A stretch of DNA of 42,711 bases from Candidatus Caldisaccharidevorator malaysiensis (GCA_025057575.1 JANXBO010000022.1:1-42711), one strand, 5' to 3'. Counted from the stretch's first letter, positions 24,952 to 34,602 are shown. A program made the numbers and translations. Notes: a model not told the origin generated them from the letters alone.

Positions 24952-26986
24952 AAAAATAAGGAACATTGCCCTTTTGGGTGGTCCCGGGGCTGGTAAGACA
25001 ACTCTTGCCGATGCCCTCTTGTTCCTTGCAGGTGCGGTCAGCCGAAAGGGGTCCGTCGATCAGGGAACCAGCGTCTTTGATCACGAAGAAGAGGCAAAGA
25101 GTCGTCATCACAGTGTCTCCCTGTCAGTCGGTCACCTGACTTGGCGGGACACCTGGATCAATATAGTGGACACCCCCGGGCTGTTGGACTTCTTCGGCGA
25201 CGCCTACGCTGCCGTTCGGGTCGTGGACGGGGTCGTTTTGGTTTTGGATGCAACCGTTGGTGCCGAGGCGATGACCGAAAGAAGCCTGCGCCTGATCCGC
25301 CATCATCGGCTACCTTGCATCGCTTTCATTAACAAAGCGGACGATGAGCGCGCCGATCTGGCAAAGGTCCTCGCCCAACTGGAAGAGCACTTTCACCTAA
25401 CACCTTTGCCCTTATGGGTTCCAATTAAGGGTAATGGAGGCACGGTCGTCAATTTGGTGACGGGGCACCTGGAAGATCGCAGGACAACGGCACAGGTTCC
25501 CGAGGATCTGGTCCCATACCGAGAAAGAATTGTGGAGGCGGTTGCCGAAACCGATGACGCCCTCCTGGAAACTTATTTAGATACCGGCTCTCTTGACGAA
25601 GAAGCCGTTGTCAAAGGGCTGCGCCGGCTCGTTAGCGCACCGGAGAAAAACCTGCTGGTGTTCGCCGGAAGCGCTCTGAAAGAATGGGGACTGAGGGCTC
25701 TGTTGGACGCGATCGTGGACTGGGTGCCACCGCCGACGGAGCAAACGATCTCGTGGATTCAGGACGGGCAGTCCTCCACCCTCACGCCCCGTTTGAACGG
25801 ACCGGGCATTGCTCTGGTCTTTAAAGTTTTTGCCGATCCTTACGTCGGAAGGATCAGTTTGTTTCGCGTTTTTTCAGGAACTTTTTCCAGCGATAGTACC
25901 ATCTTGAACGCCACCGTCGGGGGGCGAGAACGAGTCGGTCAATTGATGGTGCCCCAAGGGAAAAATTACGAACCGATCGGCGAAGCGCCGATCGGATCCA
26001 TCGCCTTAGTCGGCAAACTGGAAAGGACTCGTGCCGGTCACACCATCACGACGGAGCCGATCGGCGGTCATTTGCCCCCCATAGAGTTCCCGACGGGCTA
26101 TATGGAACTGGCGGTCTATCCCAAGGCTCGGGGTGATGAGGAAAAGATTCTCTCGGGTATTCAGCGGGTGGCGGAGGAGGACCCCGTCTTTCGCTGGCAC
26201 CGACACCCCGAAACAGGGGAGACGATCATCGTGGGAATGGGTGACCAGCATCTAGAGGTAATGGTAGAGAAACTGAAGCGCAAGTTTGGCGCGGAAGTGA
26301 TCACCACCCTGCCCAAGATACCCTACAAAGAGACGATCCGCAAGCCGGCGGAAGGAGAGGGAAGGTTTGTCAAGCAGACGGGCGGTAGAGGTCAGTATGG
26401 GATCGCCCGAATAAGAGTAGAACCGTTGGACCCCAGTGTGGAGTTTGAATTTGTCAATAGAATCACCGGTGGCGCCATTCCTGCCCGATACATTCCGTCA
26501 GTGGAAAAGGGCGTGCGCGAGGGAAAGGAGCGGGGTGTTTTAGCCAACTACAACCTTATCAACATAAGGGTAATCCTGTATGACGGCAAGTATCACGAAG
26601 TGGACTCGTCCGACTATGCCTTTCAGATGGCGGGTCTGCTGGCGTTGCGGGACGCCGTTGAGAAAGCGGAACCTTATTTGTTGGAACCAATAATGAGGCT
26701 GGAAGCGACTGTTCCGGAAGAATTCGTCGGGGACGTTATCGGCGACATCAACGGCAAGCGGGGGCAGGTCATCGGGATAGAGCCCGAAGACGGGATGCGA
26801 GTGATCTCCGCCCTGGTGCCAATGGCCAGTCTCCAAAGGTATGCAGCGGAACTGAGGTCCTTGACAAGAGGTCGGGGATCGTATAAAATAGAATTTTCGC
26901 ATTATCAGGAACTACCACCCCACTTAAGCGCTCAAGTCATTGCCGAAGCAAGGTCCCAAAAGAGGGACGACAAGGAAAAAGGTTAA
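24932..26986 (+). CDS. Divergent elongation factor G paralogue (EF-G-like, EF-G2 type) inside the ribosomal operon
   Basis: 684 residues with the full EF-G layout: GTPase domain ~1-270, domain II ~290-380, then III, IV and V. G1 is GGPGAGKTT (16-24), G4 is NKAD (134-137). Switch I reads RHHSV where canonical EF-G has RGITI. Switch II reads DTPGLLDF (80-87), so the catalytic His is Leu84. Domain IV keeps [24 protein letters not shown] and the tip [11 protein letters not shown], so ribosome engagement looks preserved while GTP hydrolysis may be altered. EF-G-like paralogues exist in several phyla, but a location between rpsQ and rplN is unusual. The ATG overlaps the rpsQ end by 20 bases and rplN follows after 45. 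Role unknown: recycling, stress translation or assembly are options. Confidence 0.92.
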   Translation: MAALVPEKIRNIALLGGPGAGKTTLADALLFLAGAVSRKGSVDQGTSVFDHEEEAKSRHHSVSLSVGHLTWRDTWINIVDTPGLLDFFGDAYAAVRVVDGVVLVLDATVGAEAMTERSLRLIRHHRLPCIAFINKADDERADLAKVLAQLEEHFHLTPLPLWVPIKGNGGTVVNLVTGHLEDRRTTAQVPEDLVPYRERIVEAVAETDDALLETYLDTGSLDEEAVVKGLRRLVSAPEKNLLVFAGSALKEWGLRALLDAIVDWVPPPTEQTISWIQDGQSSTLTPRLNGPGIALVFKVFADPYVGRISLFRVFSGTFSSDSTILNATVGGRERVGQLMVPQGKNYEPIGEAPIGSIALVGKLERTRAGHTITTEPIGGHLPPIEFPTGYMELAVYPKARGDEEKILSGIQRVAEEDPVFRWHRHPETGETIIVGMGDQHLEVMVEKLKRKFGAEVITTLPKIPYKETIRKPAEGEGRFVKQTGGRGQYGIARIRVEPLDPSVEFEFVNRITGGAIPARYIPSVEKGVREGKERGVLANYNLINIRVILYDGKYHEVDSSDYAFQMAGLLALRDAVEKAEPYLLEPIMRLEATVPEEFVGDVIGDINGKRGQVIGIEPEDGMRVISALVPMASLQRYAAELRSLTRGRGSYKIEFSHYQELPPHLSAQVIAEARSQKRDDKEKG

Positions 26987-27031
26987 GACTTGAGCGTCAG
27001 CGGGTGGTCATCTCGTTCAGGAGGCATTCCT

Positions 27032-27394
27032 ATGATTCAGCCAATGAGCCGATTGAAAGTGGCGGACAATTCGGGAGCGAGAGAACTTTTGTGCATCCGC
27101 GTCCTACGGGGACGCCACCGTTACGGGACTATTGGCGACATCATCGTCGCTTCGGTGAAAGATGCAGTGCCGGGTGCACCGGTGGAAAAGGGTCAGGTCG
27201 TTCGGGCGGTCGTCGTCCGTATGGCGAAGGAAATCCGAAGACGGGATGGAAGTTGCGTTCGGTTTGACGACAACGCCGCCGTGCTGATTGACAAGAACAA
27301 AAACCCGATCGGGACCCGGGTCTTTGGTCCTGTGGGACGGGAATTACGGGCGAACTTTTTGAAGATCCTTTCCTTAGCACCCGAAGTCGTTTAG
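27032..27394 (+). CDS. rplN: 50S ribosomal protein L14
   Basis: 120 residues from ATG 27032 after CAGGAGG; the longer frame to 26990 has no ribosome site. Intersubunit bridge protein. [35 protein letters not shown] and [20 protein letters not shown] with [19 protein letters not shown] are diagnostic. Confidence 0.96.
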   Translation: MIQPMSRLKVADNSGARELLCIRVLRGRHRYGTIGDIIVASVKDAVPGAPVEKGQVVRAVVVRMAKEIRRRDGSCVRFDDNAAVLIDKNKNPIGTRVFGPVGRELRANFLKILSLAPEVV

Positions 27395-27408
27395 GCAGGA
27401 GAAGACCG

Positions 27409-27723
27409 ATGAGAGTGAAGAGAGGCGACACCGTTCTGGTCATCGCCGGTGACGACAAAGGAAAAAGAGGAAAGGTGGTCCAGGTTCGCGACGGGGGCAA
27501 GAAATTGATTGTTGAAGGAATTAACTTGGTTTGGAAGCATCAACGACCAATCCGACGAGCCAGCGAAGCAGGCAGGATTCAAAAATCTGCCCCTATTGAC
27601 CGGTCCAATGTGATGGTGGTCTGCCCCCATTGTGATAAACCGACCAGGGGTCGGACGAAATTTTTGGACGGGCGCAAAGTCCGCTCCTGTCACCGTTGCC
27701 AAGAGCCTTTGGACGTTGTCTAA
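27409..27723 (+). CDS. rplX: 50S ribosomal protein L24 (with zinc-ribbon-like Cys pairs)
   Basis: 104 residues. Assembly initiator. KOW motif: [20 protein letters not shown]. The C-terminal part has CPHC and CHRC, the zinc-binding pairs seen in a subset of bacterial L24 proteins. AGGAGAAGACCG precedes the ATG. Confidence 0.96.
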   Translation: MRVKRGDTVLVIAGDDKGKRGKVVQVRDGGKKLIVEGINLVWKHQRPIRRASEAGRIQKSAPIDRSNVMVVCPHCDKPTRGRTKFLDGRKVRSCHRCQEPLDVV

Positions 27724-27746
27724 CAAGACCGCGCTGGGAGGCAGTG

Positions 27747-28373
27747 ATGGCGAAAAAAGAAGCAAAAAAAGAGGCAAAAAAACAAGAGACGGAACAAGCC
27801 GTTGCTCAAGAGGGTGCTTACGTCCCCCGCTTGAAGGTTCGTTACTGGCAACGGGTTGTGCCAGATCTGATGAAGCGATTTTCCTACCGCAACATTATGC
27901 AGGTTCCTCGTTTACAGAGAGTGGTCATCAATGTCGGCGTCGGTGACGGAAAGGACGATGCCCGAGCGATTGAGTCAACGGTCAAAGAACTGTCGCTGAT
28001 TACAGGGCAAAAACCTGTGGTCAAACGAGCCAAAAGAGCCATCGCCGGATTCCGGTTGCGGAAGGGTCAGCCGATCGCCGTAACGGTCACCTTAAGAAAA
28101 GACCGAATGTGGGATTTTTTGGATCGCCTTATCAATGCGGCTTTGCCCCGGATCCGGGACTTCAAAGGGCTATCGGCAAAGGCTTTTGACGGTAGGGGCA
28201 ATTACAACTTGGGTCTTTCCGAGCAACTGATCTATCCCGAACTCACCTACGACGATGTCTATCGGGTGCGCGGGATGAACGTCACCATCGTGACGACAGC
28301 CAGAACCGATGAGGAGGGTTTGGCATTGTTGAAAGGGTTAGGTTTTCCCATCGCAGACGGGGGCGGTCGTTAG
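27747..28373 (+). CDS. rplE: 50S ribosomal protein L5 with charged N-terminal extension
   Basis: 208 residues from ATG 27747 after GGGAGG; GTG 27744 is adjacent. Binds 5S rRNA in the central protuberance. The core begins near [20 protein letters not shown] and contains [36 protein letters not shown] and a C-terminal half with [18 protein letters not shown]. An extra ~25 residues rich in Lys, Glu and Ala ([16 protein letters not shown]) precede it. Confidence 0.96.
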   Translation: MAKKEAKKEAKKQETEQAVAQEGAYVPRLKVRYWQRVVPDLMKRFSYRNIMQVPRLQRVVINVGVGDGKDDARAIESTVKELSLITGQKPVVKRAKRAIAGFRLRKGQPIAVTVTLRKDRMWDFLDRLINAALPRIRDFKGLSAKAFDGRGNYNLGLSEQLIYPELTYDDVYRVRGMNVTIVTTARTDEEGLALLKGLGFPIADGGGR

Positions 28374-28562
28374 ATGGCCAGCAAAGGTCATCTGGTCAAA
28401 ACTTTTTTGAGAGAACCCAAATTCAAGGTTCGCAAGCGGAACCGGTGTCACCGATGCGGACGTCCCCGCGCTTACATCCGTCGCTTTGGACTGTGCCGCA
28501 TCTGCTTTAGAGAGTTAGCCGGACGTGGTCTCATTGCAGGAGTCAAGAAAGCCAGTTGGTAG
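28374..28562 (+). CDS. rpsN: 30S ribosomal protein S14, zinc type
   Basis: 62 residues. ATG immediately follows the rplE stop. CHRCG and CRICF provide the four zinc ligands of the C+ form (rpsN1/type Z), with [19 protein letters not shown] and GVKKASW at the end. Assembly protein of the 30S head. Confidence 0.97.
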   Translation: MASKGHLVKTFLREPKFKVRKRNRCHRCGRPRAYIRRFGLCRICFRELAGRGLIAGVKKASW

Positions 28563-28577
28563 CCTGGAGGAGATAAA

Positions 28578-29195
28578 ATGCCTTTTCTCGCCGACCCATT
28601 AGGGGATACCCTGACCCGTATTCGGAATGCCTATGGCGCTCGTCACGAGGAGGTGATTATGCCCGCTTCCCAGTGGCGGGTCAGCCTGGCACAAGTCCTC
28701 AAAAGGGAGGGATATATCAGCGACTACTGGGTTGTCAAAGAGTCGGACCTTCAAAAAGGTCGCGCCATCGTTCACCAGGCTCTGGAAAAGCGGTTGATCC
28801 CATCCGTTGCTTTCCGAAATCCCGAACTGGACTGGGTGGAAACGCTGAAGCGCAAGGGTCTGAACATTAGCCGAGAAGCCGAAAAAGAGTTGAGGATTAT
28901 CCGTCAGTTGTTTGCTGCGAAGATTCTGAAACATCCCAAAAGGTGGGGGCCCTTAAAAAGCGGGGTTTTATTCATTCGGTTGAAGTATTTGGAGGGTTTT
29001 CCGCCCCGACCCGCTATTACAGGAATTCAGCAGGTAAGCCGACCCAGCCGTCGCCTCTATGCGGGCAGGAGGAAATTGCCCCGAGTCCGCGCCGGTTTGG
29101 GAATCGCTATTGTGTCTACCCACCTGGGTGTGATGAGCGATTCAGAAGCCCGGAGAAAAGGCGTCGGTGGGCAGATACTGGCTTACATTTGGTGA
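28578..29195 (+). CDS. rpsH: 30S ribosomal protein S8 with ~70-residue internal insertion
   Basis: 205 residues against about 130 in most bacteria. The N-terminal domain is normal (DPLGDTLTRIRNAYGARHEE, LKREGYISDYWVV), and so is the C-terminal RNA-binding domain (VSRPSRRLYAGRRKLPRVRA; GLGIAIVSTHLGVMSDSEAR; KGVGGQILAYIW). Between about residues 55 and 128 lies an extra charged, helical segment (including LIPSVAFRNPELDWVETLKR and EAEKELRIIRQLFAAKILKH) in the loop that is normally a few residues long. The frame is continuous, so this is an insertion and not an error-prone fusion. S8 binds helix 21 of 16S rRNA and represses spc-type operons. Confidence 0.93.
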   Translation: MPFLADPLGDTLTRIRNAYGARHEEVIMPASQWRVSLAQVLKREGYISDYWVVKESDLQKGRAIVHQALEKRLIPSVAFRNPELDWVETLKRKGLNISREAEKELRIIRQLFAAKILKHPKRWGPLKSGVLFIRLKYLEGFPPRPAITGIQQVSRPSRRLYAGRRKLPRVRAGLGIAIVSTHLGVMSDSEARRKGVGGQILAYIW

Positions 29196-29207
29196 GGAGG
29201 GAAGCAA

Positions 29208-29786
29208 ATGTCCCGAGTCGGAAGGAAACCCATTCCCATTCCGGAAAAGGTAGAGGTCGCCATTGAGGGCAACACCGTTATCGTCCAAGGTCCTAAGGGT
29301 GAGTTACGCCAGACCATCCATCCCCAAATGAGCGTCCGACGGGTCAACGGCACTATCGTCGTGGAAAGACCGAACGATCATCGGACCTTTCGGGCTCTTC
29401 ACGGGTTGTATCGGTCCCTCATCGCCAATATGATTCGGGGCGTGACGGAAGGGTTTGAAAAGGTCTTGGAAGTTCGCGGAATGGGATACCGAGTGGAACA
29501 GAAGGGCGACAAGCAATTAGTCCTCAACATAGGCTTCAGTCATCCCGTTATCGTTGAGGTGCCCGATGGAATTAGCCTCCAAGTGCAACAGATCACGGCA
29601 AACCCCCAAAACGATTTCACGACAGCAAGAATCTTTTTGCGGGGCATAGATGCCGTTCAGGTCGGTAATGTGGCCGCAAAAATCCGCTCCATACGCCCGC
29701 CCGATGCCTACAAGGGGAAAGGGATTCGCTACGCTGATGAGGTGATCCGGCTCAAGCCTGGTAAGTCGGCGAAAGGGCAGCGATAA
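29208..29786 (+). CDS. rplF: 50S ribosomal protein L6
   Basis: 192 residues. SRVGRKPIPIPEKVEV starts the first domain, and LRTIHP-like strands and MIRGVTEGFEKVLEVRGMGY begin the second; the C-terminal signature is PPDAYKGKGIRYADEVIRLK PG-type. Located near the factor-binding site. GTGAGGAGGGA precedes the ATG. Confidence 0.96.
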   Translation: MSRVGRKPIPIPEKVEVAIEGNTVIVQGPKGELRQTIHPQMSVRRVNGTIVVERPNDHRTFRALHGLYRSLIANMIRGVTEGFEKVLEVRGMGYRVEQKGDKQLVLNIGFSHPVIVEVPDGISLQVQQITANPQNDFTTARIFLRGIDAVQVGNVAAKIRSIRPPDAYKGKGIRYADEVIRLKPGKSAKGQR

Positions 29787-29835
29787 AGGATGAGGAGCAA
29801 AAGCGATCTTCACAACATTAGGAAAAGGAACGGCT

Positions 29836-30207
29836 ATGGCAGTTAAATACCGAACGCGACAGGAAAGACGCTTACGCCGCCATTGGCGGGTGCGCCGTCG
29901 GGTAGTGGGGACGGCAGAACGCCCCCGACTCGCCGTCTTTCGGAGTTTGAAGCACATTTATGCCCAAATCATAGATGACCAAACGGGACGGACCCTGTGT
30001 GCGGCATCTACTTTGGATAAGAGCCTGCGCCAAAAGATCCAAGGTCTCAGCAAAAAGGAACAAGCCGCTGCCGTCGGTCGGTTGATCTCCGAAAGAGCCT
30101 TGGCAAAGGGAATTACAGCCGTTGTCTTTGATCGGGGCGGTCACCGATACCACGGACGGGTTCAGGCTCTTGCTGATGCGGCCCGACAGGCAGGACTGCA
30201 ATTTTGA
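29836..30207 (+). CDS. rplR: 50S ribosomal protein L18
   Basis: 123 residues. 5S rRNA binder: [88 protein letters not shown] precedes the ATG; a 49-base gap after rplF holds nothing recognisable. Confidence 0.96.
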   Translation: MAVKYRTRQERRLRRHWRVRRRVVGTAERPRLAVFRSLKHIYAQIIDDQTGRTLCAASTLDKSLRQKIQGLSKKEQAAAVGRLISERALAKGITAVVFDRGGHRYHGRVQALADAARQAGLQF

Positions 30208-30240
30208 ATTTTGAAAGGACCCTAAAAAGGGAGGATGGTA

Positions 30241-30846
30241 ATGGCGGAGACGGTAGCCGGAAGAAGACGTGATAGAGGTTTGGAACTGAAAGAAGGGACT
30301 GGTCTACAAGAGCGGGTCGTAGAGGTGGAACGGGTCTTTCGGGTTATGGAGGGTGGCAAGCGAGCCTCCTTTCGTGCGACCGTCGTCGTGGGTGACGGCA
30401 GGGGGCGGGTGGCGGTGTCTACCGGAAAGGCAGGGGGAGTCCCCGAGGCGATCCGCAAAGCCACCGATCGGGGAAAAAGACACTTGTTCACTGTCCCTCT
30501 CTTAGGGGATACGATTCCCCACGAAGTGATCGGAAGAATGAAATCTACAAGGGTCCTTCTAAAGCCGGCTGCCCAGGGGACGGGCGTCATTGCCAGTGGT
30601 CCTGTTCGCGCGGTAATGGAACTGGCAGGAATTAGAAATGTCTTAACAAAAGTCTTTGGATCCCGAAACCCGATCAATGTTGTCCAGGCAACGATGGATG
30701 CCCTCAGGCAATTGAGGACCCCCGAGGAAATCGCTCAGGCGAGAGGCAAAAAGGTTCAGTCCCTTCCTCTACCAAGGAAACTGAAAAGGTGGGTGGAGAC
30801 CAGTGAAAGCGGTCCGCTCGTATCTGACCGTCCGCTTGGTTCGTAG
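30241..30846 (+). CDS. rpsE: 30S ribosomal protein S5
   Basis: 201 residues. GGGAGG is spaced well before ATG 30241 and abuts the alternative ATG 30235. Decoding-fidelity protein. LQERVVEVERVFRVMEGGKR and RASFRATVVVGDGRGRVAVS begin the dsRBD-like domain; GTGVIASGPVRAVMELAGIR and VLTKVFGSRNPINVVQATMD are the C-terminal signature. The end overlaps rpmD by 44 bases. Confidence 0.96.
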   Translation: MAETVAGRRRDRGLELKEGTGLQERVVEVERVFRVMEGGKRASFRATVVVGDGRGRVAVSTGKAGGVPEAIRKATDRGKRHLFTVPLLGDTIPHEVIGRMKSTRVLLKPAAQGTGVIASGPVRAVMELAGIRNVLTKVFGSRNPINVVQATMDALRQLRTPEEIAQARGKKVQSLPLPRKLKRWVETSESGPLVSDRPLGS

Positions 30847-31030
30847 CCCCATCGGATGCCCTACGGACCAGAAAGCCACCCTGAGAGCATTAGGGCTCAA
30901 GAGACTGGGCAGGAAAGTGGCCCTACCCAACAATCCATCCGTGCAGGGTATGATCCGAAAGGTTCGGCACCTCGTCCAGGTAGAGGAAGGACCAGAATCT
31001 TCAAAAGGTGACCGCAATGAGACTGGATGA
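30803..31030 (+). CDS. rpmD: 50S ribosomal protein L30
   Basis: 75 residues with GTG start. LTVRLVRSPIGCPTDQKATL, RALGLKRLGRKVALPNNPSV and GMIRKVRHLVQVEE are the family pattern; the ~13 residues after the core are extra and overlap rplO. Overlaps both neighbours. Confidence 0.94.
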   Translation: MKAVRSYLTVRLVRSPIGCPTDQKATLRALGLKRLGRKVALPNNPSVQGMIRKVRHLVQVEEGPESSKGDRNETG

Positions 31031-31481
31031 ATTGAAACCGGCACCTGGTTCAAAGAAAAGACGAAAACGGGTCGGGCGCGGGATCGCTGCCGGCCAGGGC
31101 AAAACAGCAGGTAGGGGAACGAAGGGACAAAAAGCCCGAGAGCAGGTCGCCCCCTGGTTTGAAGGTGGTCAGTCTCCCCTTTACAAAAGGGTCCCGAAAA
31201 GAAGGGGAGAAACCAAGATCGCGATGCCGGTAGAACCGTTCCGGAAGCGATTTGCGGAAGTGACGATTGCGCAGTTAGCCCGCTTGTTTGCCGAGGGAAC
31301 CAAAGTGGATCCCCAAGATCTTCGGGAGAGGGGGATCATCAGGCGGCAGGACGAGGTAGTCCGGGTTGTTGGGACGGGAGAACTGGACAAACCCCTGTTG
31401 GTCTTCGCCCATCATTTCACGAAGGGCGCCAAAGAGAAAATTGAAAAGGCTGGAGGAAAGGCAGTGGTGATCGGGCGATGA
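31017..31481 (+). CDS. rplO: 50S ribosomal protein L15
   Basis: 154 residues from ATG 31017 after AAAAGGTG. The basic N-terminal extension RRKRVGRGIAAGQGKTAGRG with GTKGQKAR and WFEGGQSPLYKRVPKRRG is characteristic. Globular domain ends HFTKGAKEKIEKAGGKAVVI. Overlaps secY by 4 bases (ATGA). Confidence 0.96.
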   Translation: MRLDELKPAPGSKKRRKRVGRGIAAGQGKTAGRGTKGQKAREQVAPWFEGGQSPLYKRVPKRRGETKIAMPVEPFRKRFAEVTIAQLARLFAEGTKVDPQDLRERGIIRRQDEVVRVVGTGELDKPLLVFAHHFTKGAKEKIEKAGGKAVVIGR

Positions 31482-32824
31482 TTGTTTCTCCCGCCAAGCA
31501 GCCGACCCTCCTCCAGAACGCCTTGGCAGCCATCAAAATGCCGGACATTCAAAAGAGGCTGCAATTTGTCGCCCTTGCTTTTTTTATCTACGCCTTAGGA
31601 TCCCACATTCCCGTCCCTGGGGTAGACGCCGCCAAAATACAAAGTTTCTTTCAAACGGGAGCGGGAGCCGGTGCCTTCTTTGGGCTCTTAAATATGTTCA
31701 CGGGCGGCGCCCTGCAAAATTTCTCCATTTTCGCTTTAGGAGTCATCCCCTACATTAACGGGAGCATTATGATCCAACTTCTCACTTCTGCCATTCCCCA
31801 ACTGGAACAGTTACGCAAAGAAGGAGAGTGGGGGAGAAGGAAACTGGCTCGTTATACCCGATGGGCGACCCTTATATCGGCGGTATTGCAAGGATGGGGG
31901 TTTCTCCACCTGTTCATCTACTCCGGCGCCGTGCCCGAAACCCTCACTTTTCTGCAAAAGGTCCGCATCGTCCTTTCCACGACAGCCGGGACGGCTTTTC
32001 TGATGTGGCTGGGTGAACTGATCACCAACAAAGGGATTGGTCAGGGTATCTCTCTAATCATTTTCGCCGGAATTGTGATGCGCCTACCGGCGGAACTGTT
32101 CAGTGTCCTTTACAACGCCTTTCAGGGCGGGGTTCCCGCTGAGAATGTCATTCTATTGTTTTCCTTCTTCTTCCTGACCTTAGTCTTTGTAGTGTTTGTC
32201 CAGCAATCTCAACGGCGAATCCCCGTTAACTACACCCGCCGAATGGTCGGCAACCGGATGGGAAAGGTCTCCAGTTACCTTCCCATCCCAGTCAATATCG
32301 GTGGGGTGATCCCCATCATTTTTGCTCTGGCGGTGGTCAGTTTCCCGATAACCGTGTTGAGTTTCTTTCCTCCCGGTGTCCGGATCCCGCTGATCAACAT
32401 TGAGATGCAGGAAGTTAGAAGGGTTTTGGAGGCTTATTTCACCCCTGGCGGTGGAGTGGTCGGATTAATCCTTTACGGTCTTGTCGTCGTCGCCTTTACC
32501 TACTTTTATGCCGCCATCGTGTTCCGTTCCGATGAAGTATCGGACAACTTGCGAAAGTATGGGGGCGTCATCCCGGGCATCCGACCGGGCAGCCAGACGA
32601 CGGAATACATTGACCGGGTCGCCACCCGCATCACCTTTGCCGGTGCCGTTTTTCTTGCGGTGATCGCCGTCTTAGAGTTTCTGGTTCCCAAGTGGACTCA
32701 GATCAGGGAATTTGAATTGGTCGGCGGCACTTCCATTTTGATCGCCGTCAGCGTGGCACTGGAAACAATGAAGCAGTTAGAAGCCCAACATCTCCTGCGT
32801 CAATATGAAACCTTTATCAAATGA
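31478..32824 (+). CDS. secY: Preprotein translocase channel subunit SecY
   Basis: 448 residues, ten transmembrane helices. Forms the protein-conducting channel with SecE and SecG. Recognisable segments are SHIPVPGVDAAKIQSFF, LNMFTGGALQNFSIFALGVI (plug region), PYINGSIMIQLLT, GELITNKGIGQGISLIIFAG, VNYTRRMVGNRMGKVSSYLP (cytosolic loop) and PIPVNIGGVIPIIFA. Encodes the exporter for the many secreted products in this window. Confidence 0.97.
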   Translation: MIVSPAKQPTLLQNALAAIKMPDIQKRLQFVALAFFIYALGSHIPVPGVDAAKIQSFFQTGAGAGAFFGLLNMFTGGALQNFSIFALGVIPYINGSIMIQLLTSAIPQLEQLRKEGEWGRRKLARYTRWATLISAVLQGWGFLHLFIYSGAVPETLTFLQKVRIVLSTTAGTAFLMWLGELITNKGIGQGISLIIFAGIVMRLPAELFSVLYNAFQGGVPAENVILLFSFFFLTLVFVVFVQQSQRRIPVNYTRRMVGNRMGKVSSYLPIPVNIGGVIPIIFALAVVSFPITVLSFFPPGVRIPLINIEMQEVRRVLEAYFTPGGGVVGLILYGLVVVAFTYFYAAIVFRSDEVSDNLRKYGGVIPGIRPGSQTTEYIDRVATRITFAGAVFLAVIAVLEFLVPKWTQIREFELVGGTSILIAVSVALETMKQLEAQHLLRQYETFIK

Positions 32825-32888
32825 CCTGGGCAGGGCTTCAGCATCCTTCTTTCCTCAAACAAAATTCCTCTTGGAGGAGGGACGCACG

Positions 32889-33542
32889 GTGACAGGAAAG
32901 AAGATTGTGATTCTGCTGGGTCCACCCGGTGTCGGCAAAGGGACGCAGGGACGGCGTCTGGCAGAGGAGCGGGATTGGCGTTACCTGGCAACGGGCGATG
33001 TCCTTCGTGAGGGTGTTAAAGTGCGTCCGGCATTGGCGGAAGCGGTCAAGTCGTATATGGACCGTGGCGAACTGGTCCCTGATGCGTTCGTCAACGAGTT
33101 AGTGGAAGCCCTCTTGGAAAGTTCCGATCAGCCGGTTGTGCTGGACGGCTATCCCCGAACTTTATCGCAAGCGGAAGCCCTGGATCAAATGACCGAGAAA
33201 ATCGGTTGGCAAGTGCACAGCGCCATCCTAATGAAAGTGAACGAAGAAGAACTCGTTGACCGGCTGACGGCGAGACGGGTTTGCCCTCAGTGCGGTGAGA
33301 TCTACAATCTAAAGACCCAACCGCCTCAACAAGATGACATTTGTGACCGATGCGGTCAGGTGCTGATCGTGCGGGATGACGACAAGGCTGAGGTCATTCG
33401 TCGTCGGTTGTCCGTTTACCAGCAATTGACAGAGCCGGTGGTGGAATATTACCGCCGGCAAGGACGGCTCACGGAAGTGGACGCTTCGGGCTCCCCGCAA
33501 GAGGTCTACGCAAAACTTTGGCAGGTGACCATTAATCAATGA
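32889..33542 (+). CDS. adk: Adenylate kinase, zinc-LID type
   Basis: 217 residues from GTG 32889 after GGAGGAGGGAC; the longer frame overlapping secY is not needed. AMP + ATP to 2 ADP. P-loop LLGPPGVGKGTQG, VVLDGYPRTLSQAEALD, and a LID domain with four Cys (132, 135, 152, 155; CPQCG, CDRCG) that binds zinc, common in Gram-positive-type and thermophilic enzymes. Stop overlaps map (ATGA). Confidence 0.97.
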   Translation: MTGKKIVILLGPPGVGKGTQGRRLAEERDWRYLATGDVLREGVKVRPALAEAVKSYMDRGELVPDAFVNELVEALLESSDQPVVLDGYPRTLSQAEALDQMTEKIGWQVHSAILMKVNEEELVDRLTARRVCPQCGEIYNLKTQPPQQDDICDRCGQVLIVRDDDKAEVIRRRLSVYQQLTEPVVEYYRRQGRLTEVDASGSPQEVYAKLWQVTINQ

Positions 33543-34360
33543 CTTCGGTAAAGAGAGCCATCTGGGCAGAGCCTCGCCTTAAAACGGCCTCTGAGATTAA
33601 AAGGATGCGACAGGCGGGGATCATCGCCTATGAAGCGCTCAAGGCGATGGTGGATCGGATCCGACCCGGCGTTACGGGAAAAGAACTGGATCAAGAGGGG
33701 AATCGGATTATTCAACGGAAAGGTGGGCGGGCCTGTTTCAAAGGATATCGGGGTTACCCCGCTGCGACCTGCATCGCCATCAACGATGTCGTTGTTCACG
33801 GCATTCCCAACGACCGACCGATCGCTGCTGGGGATATCGTCGGAATTGATTTAGGCGTCTTTTACAACGGGGTTTTCGTAGACACCGGCGTGACCGTCGG
33901 CGTCGCCCCGATCAGCCCGATCGCTGGCAAACTTTTGAAAGTAACCTCTGCCGCTTTGTATTTGGCAATAGAGAAGGCAGTCGCCGGCAATACCGTCTGG
34001 GATATCTCTTCAACGATAGAGCAGTGGGTCCTTGGTAACGGACTGCAAGTCGTTCGGGACCTGGTCGGGCACGGGATCGGTCATCGGCTCCACGAGCCGC
34101 CGGAGGTGCCCAACTTTGCAACAGAGCGGTTGAAAGATTACAAGTTGCAACCGGGAATGACCCTTGCAATAGAGCCAATGGTGACAACGGGCGATTATCG
34201 TGTCAAAATTTTATCAGACGGCTGGACCGTTGTCACTTCCGACGGGAGTCTGGCAGCACAGTTTGAACACACCATTGCCGTAACGGAAAGGGACGGCGCG
34301 CAGATTCTCACGCTCGGTCCTAATGATGAAGACGAATTGTGGAAAGGCATCCTGGTGTGA
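33539..34360 (+). CDS. map: Methionine aminopeptidase, type I
   Basis: 273 residues. Removes N-terminal Met from nascent proteins. Dinuclear metal ligands Asp104 (GIDLG), Asp115 (VDTGV), His178 (VGHGIGH), Glu212 (IEPM) and Glu243 (FEHT) are present, with catalytic His87 (VVHGIP). Start overlaps the adk stop. Normal length for a type I enzyme without N-terminal extension. Confidence 0.97.
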   Translation: MTSVKRAIWAEPRLKTASEIKRMRQAGIIAYEALKAMVDRIRPGVTGKELDQEGNRIIQRKGGRACFKGYRGYPAATCIAINDVVVHGIPNDRPIAAGDIVGIDLGVFYNGVFVDTGVTVGVAPISPIAGKLLKVTSAALYLAIEKAVAGNTVWDISSTIEQWVLGNGLQVVRDLVGHGIGHRLHEPPEVPNFATERLKDYKLQPGMTLAIEPMVTTGDYRVKILSDGWTVVTSDGSLAAQFEHTIAVTERDGAQILTLGPNDEDELWKGILV

Positions 34361-34363
34361 GGG

Positions 34364-34585
34364 ATGGCGAAGAAAGACAAAATAGAAGTGGAGGGAACAG
34401 TCAAGGAGGCTTTGCCCAGCGCCACCTTTCGGGTGGTGTTGGATAACGGAAGGGAAGTGTTAGCCCACGTTTCGGGGAGAATGAGGCAGGTTCATTTCGT
34501 CCGCATTCTTCCCGGTGATCGGGTTAAGGTGGAGATCTCTTCTTACGATCCGAAGAGAGGACGGATCATCTACCGACTTCGGTAG
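34364..34585 (+). CDS. infA: Translation initiation factor IF-1
   Basis: 73 residues, 3 bases after map. Single OB fold: [40 protein letters not shown] and [20 protein letters not shown]-type segment. Blocks the A site during initiation. Confidence 0.97.
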   Translation: MAKKDKIEVEGTVKEALPSATFRVVLDNGREVLAHVSGRMRQVHFVRILPGDRVKVEISSYDPKRGRIIYRLR

Positions 34586-34602
34586 CCAAGGAGAGATAAA
34601 CG

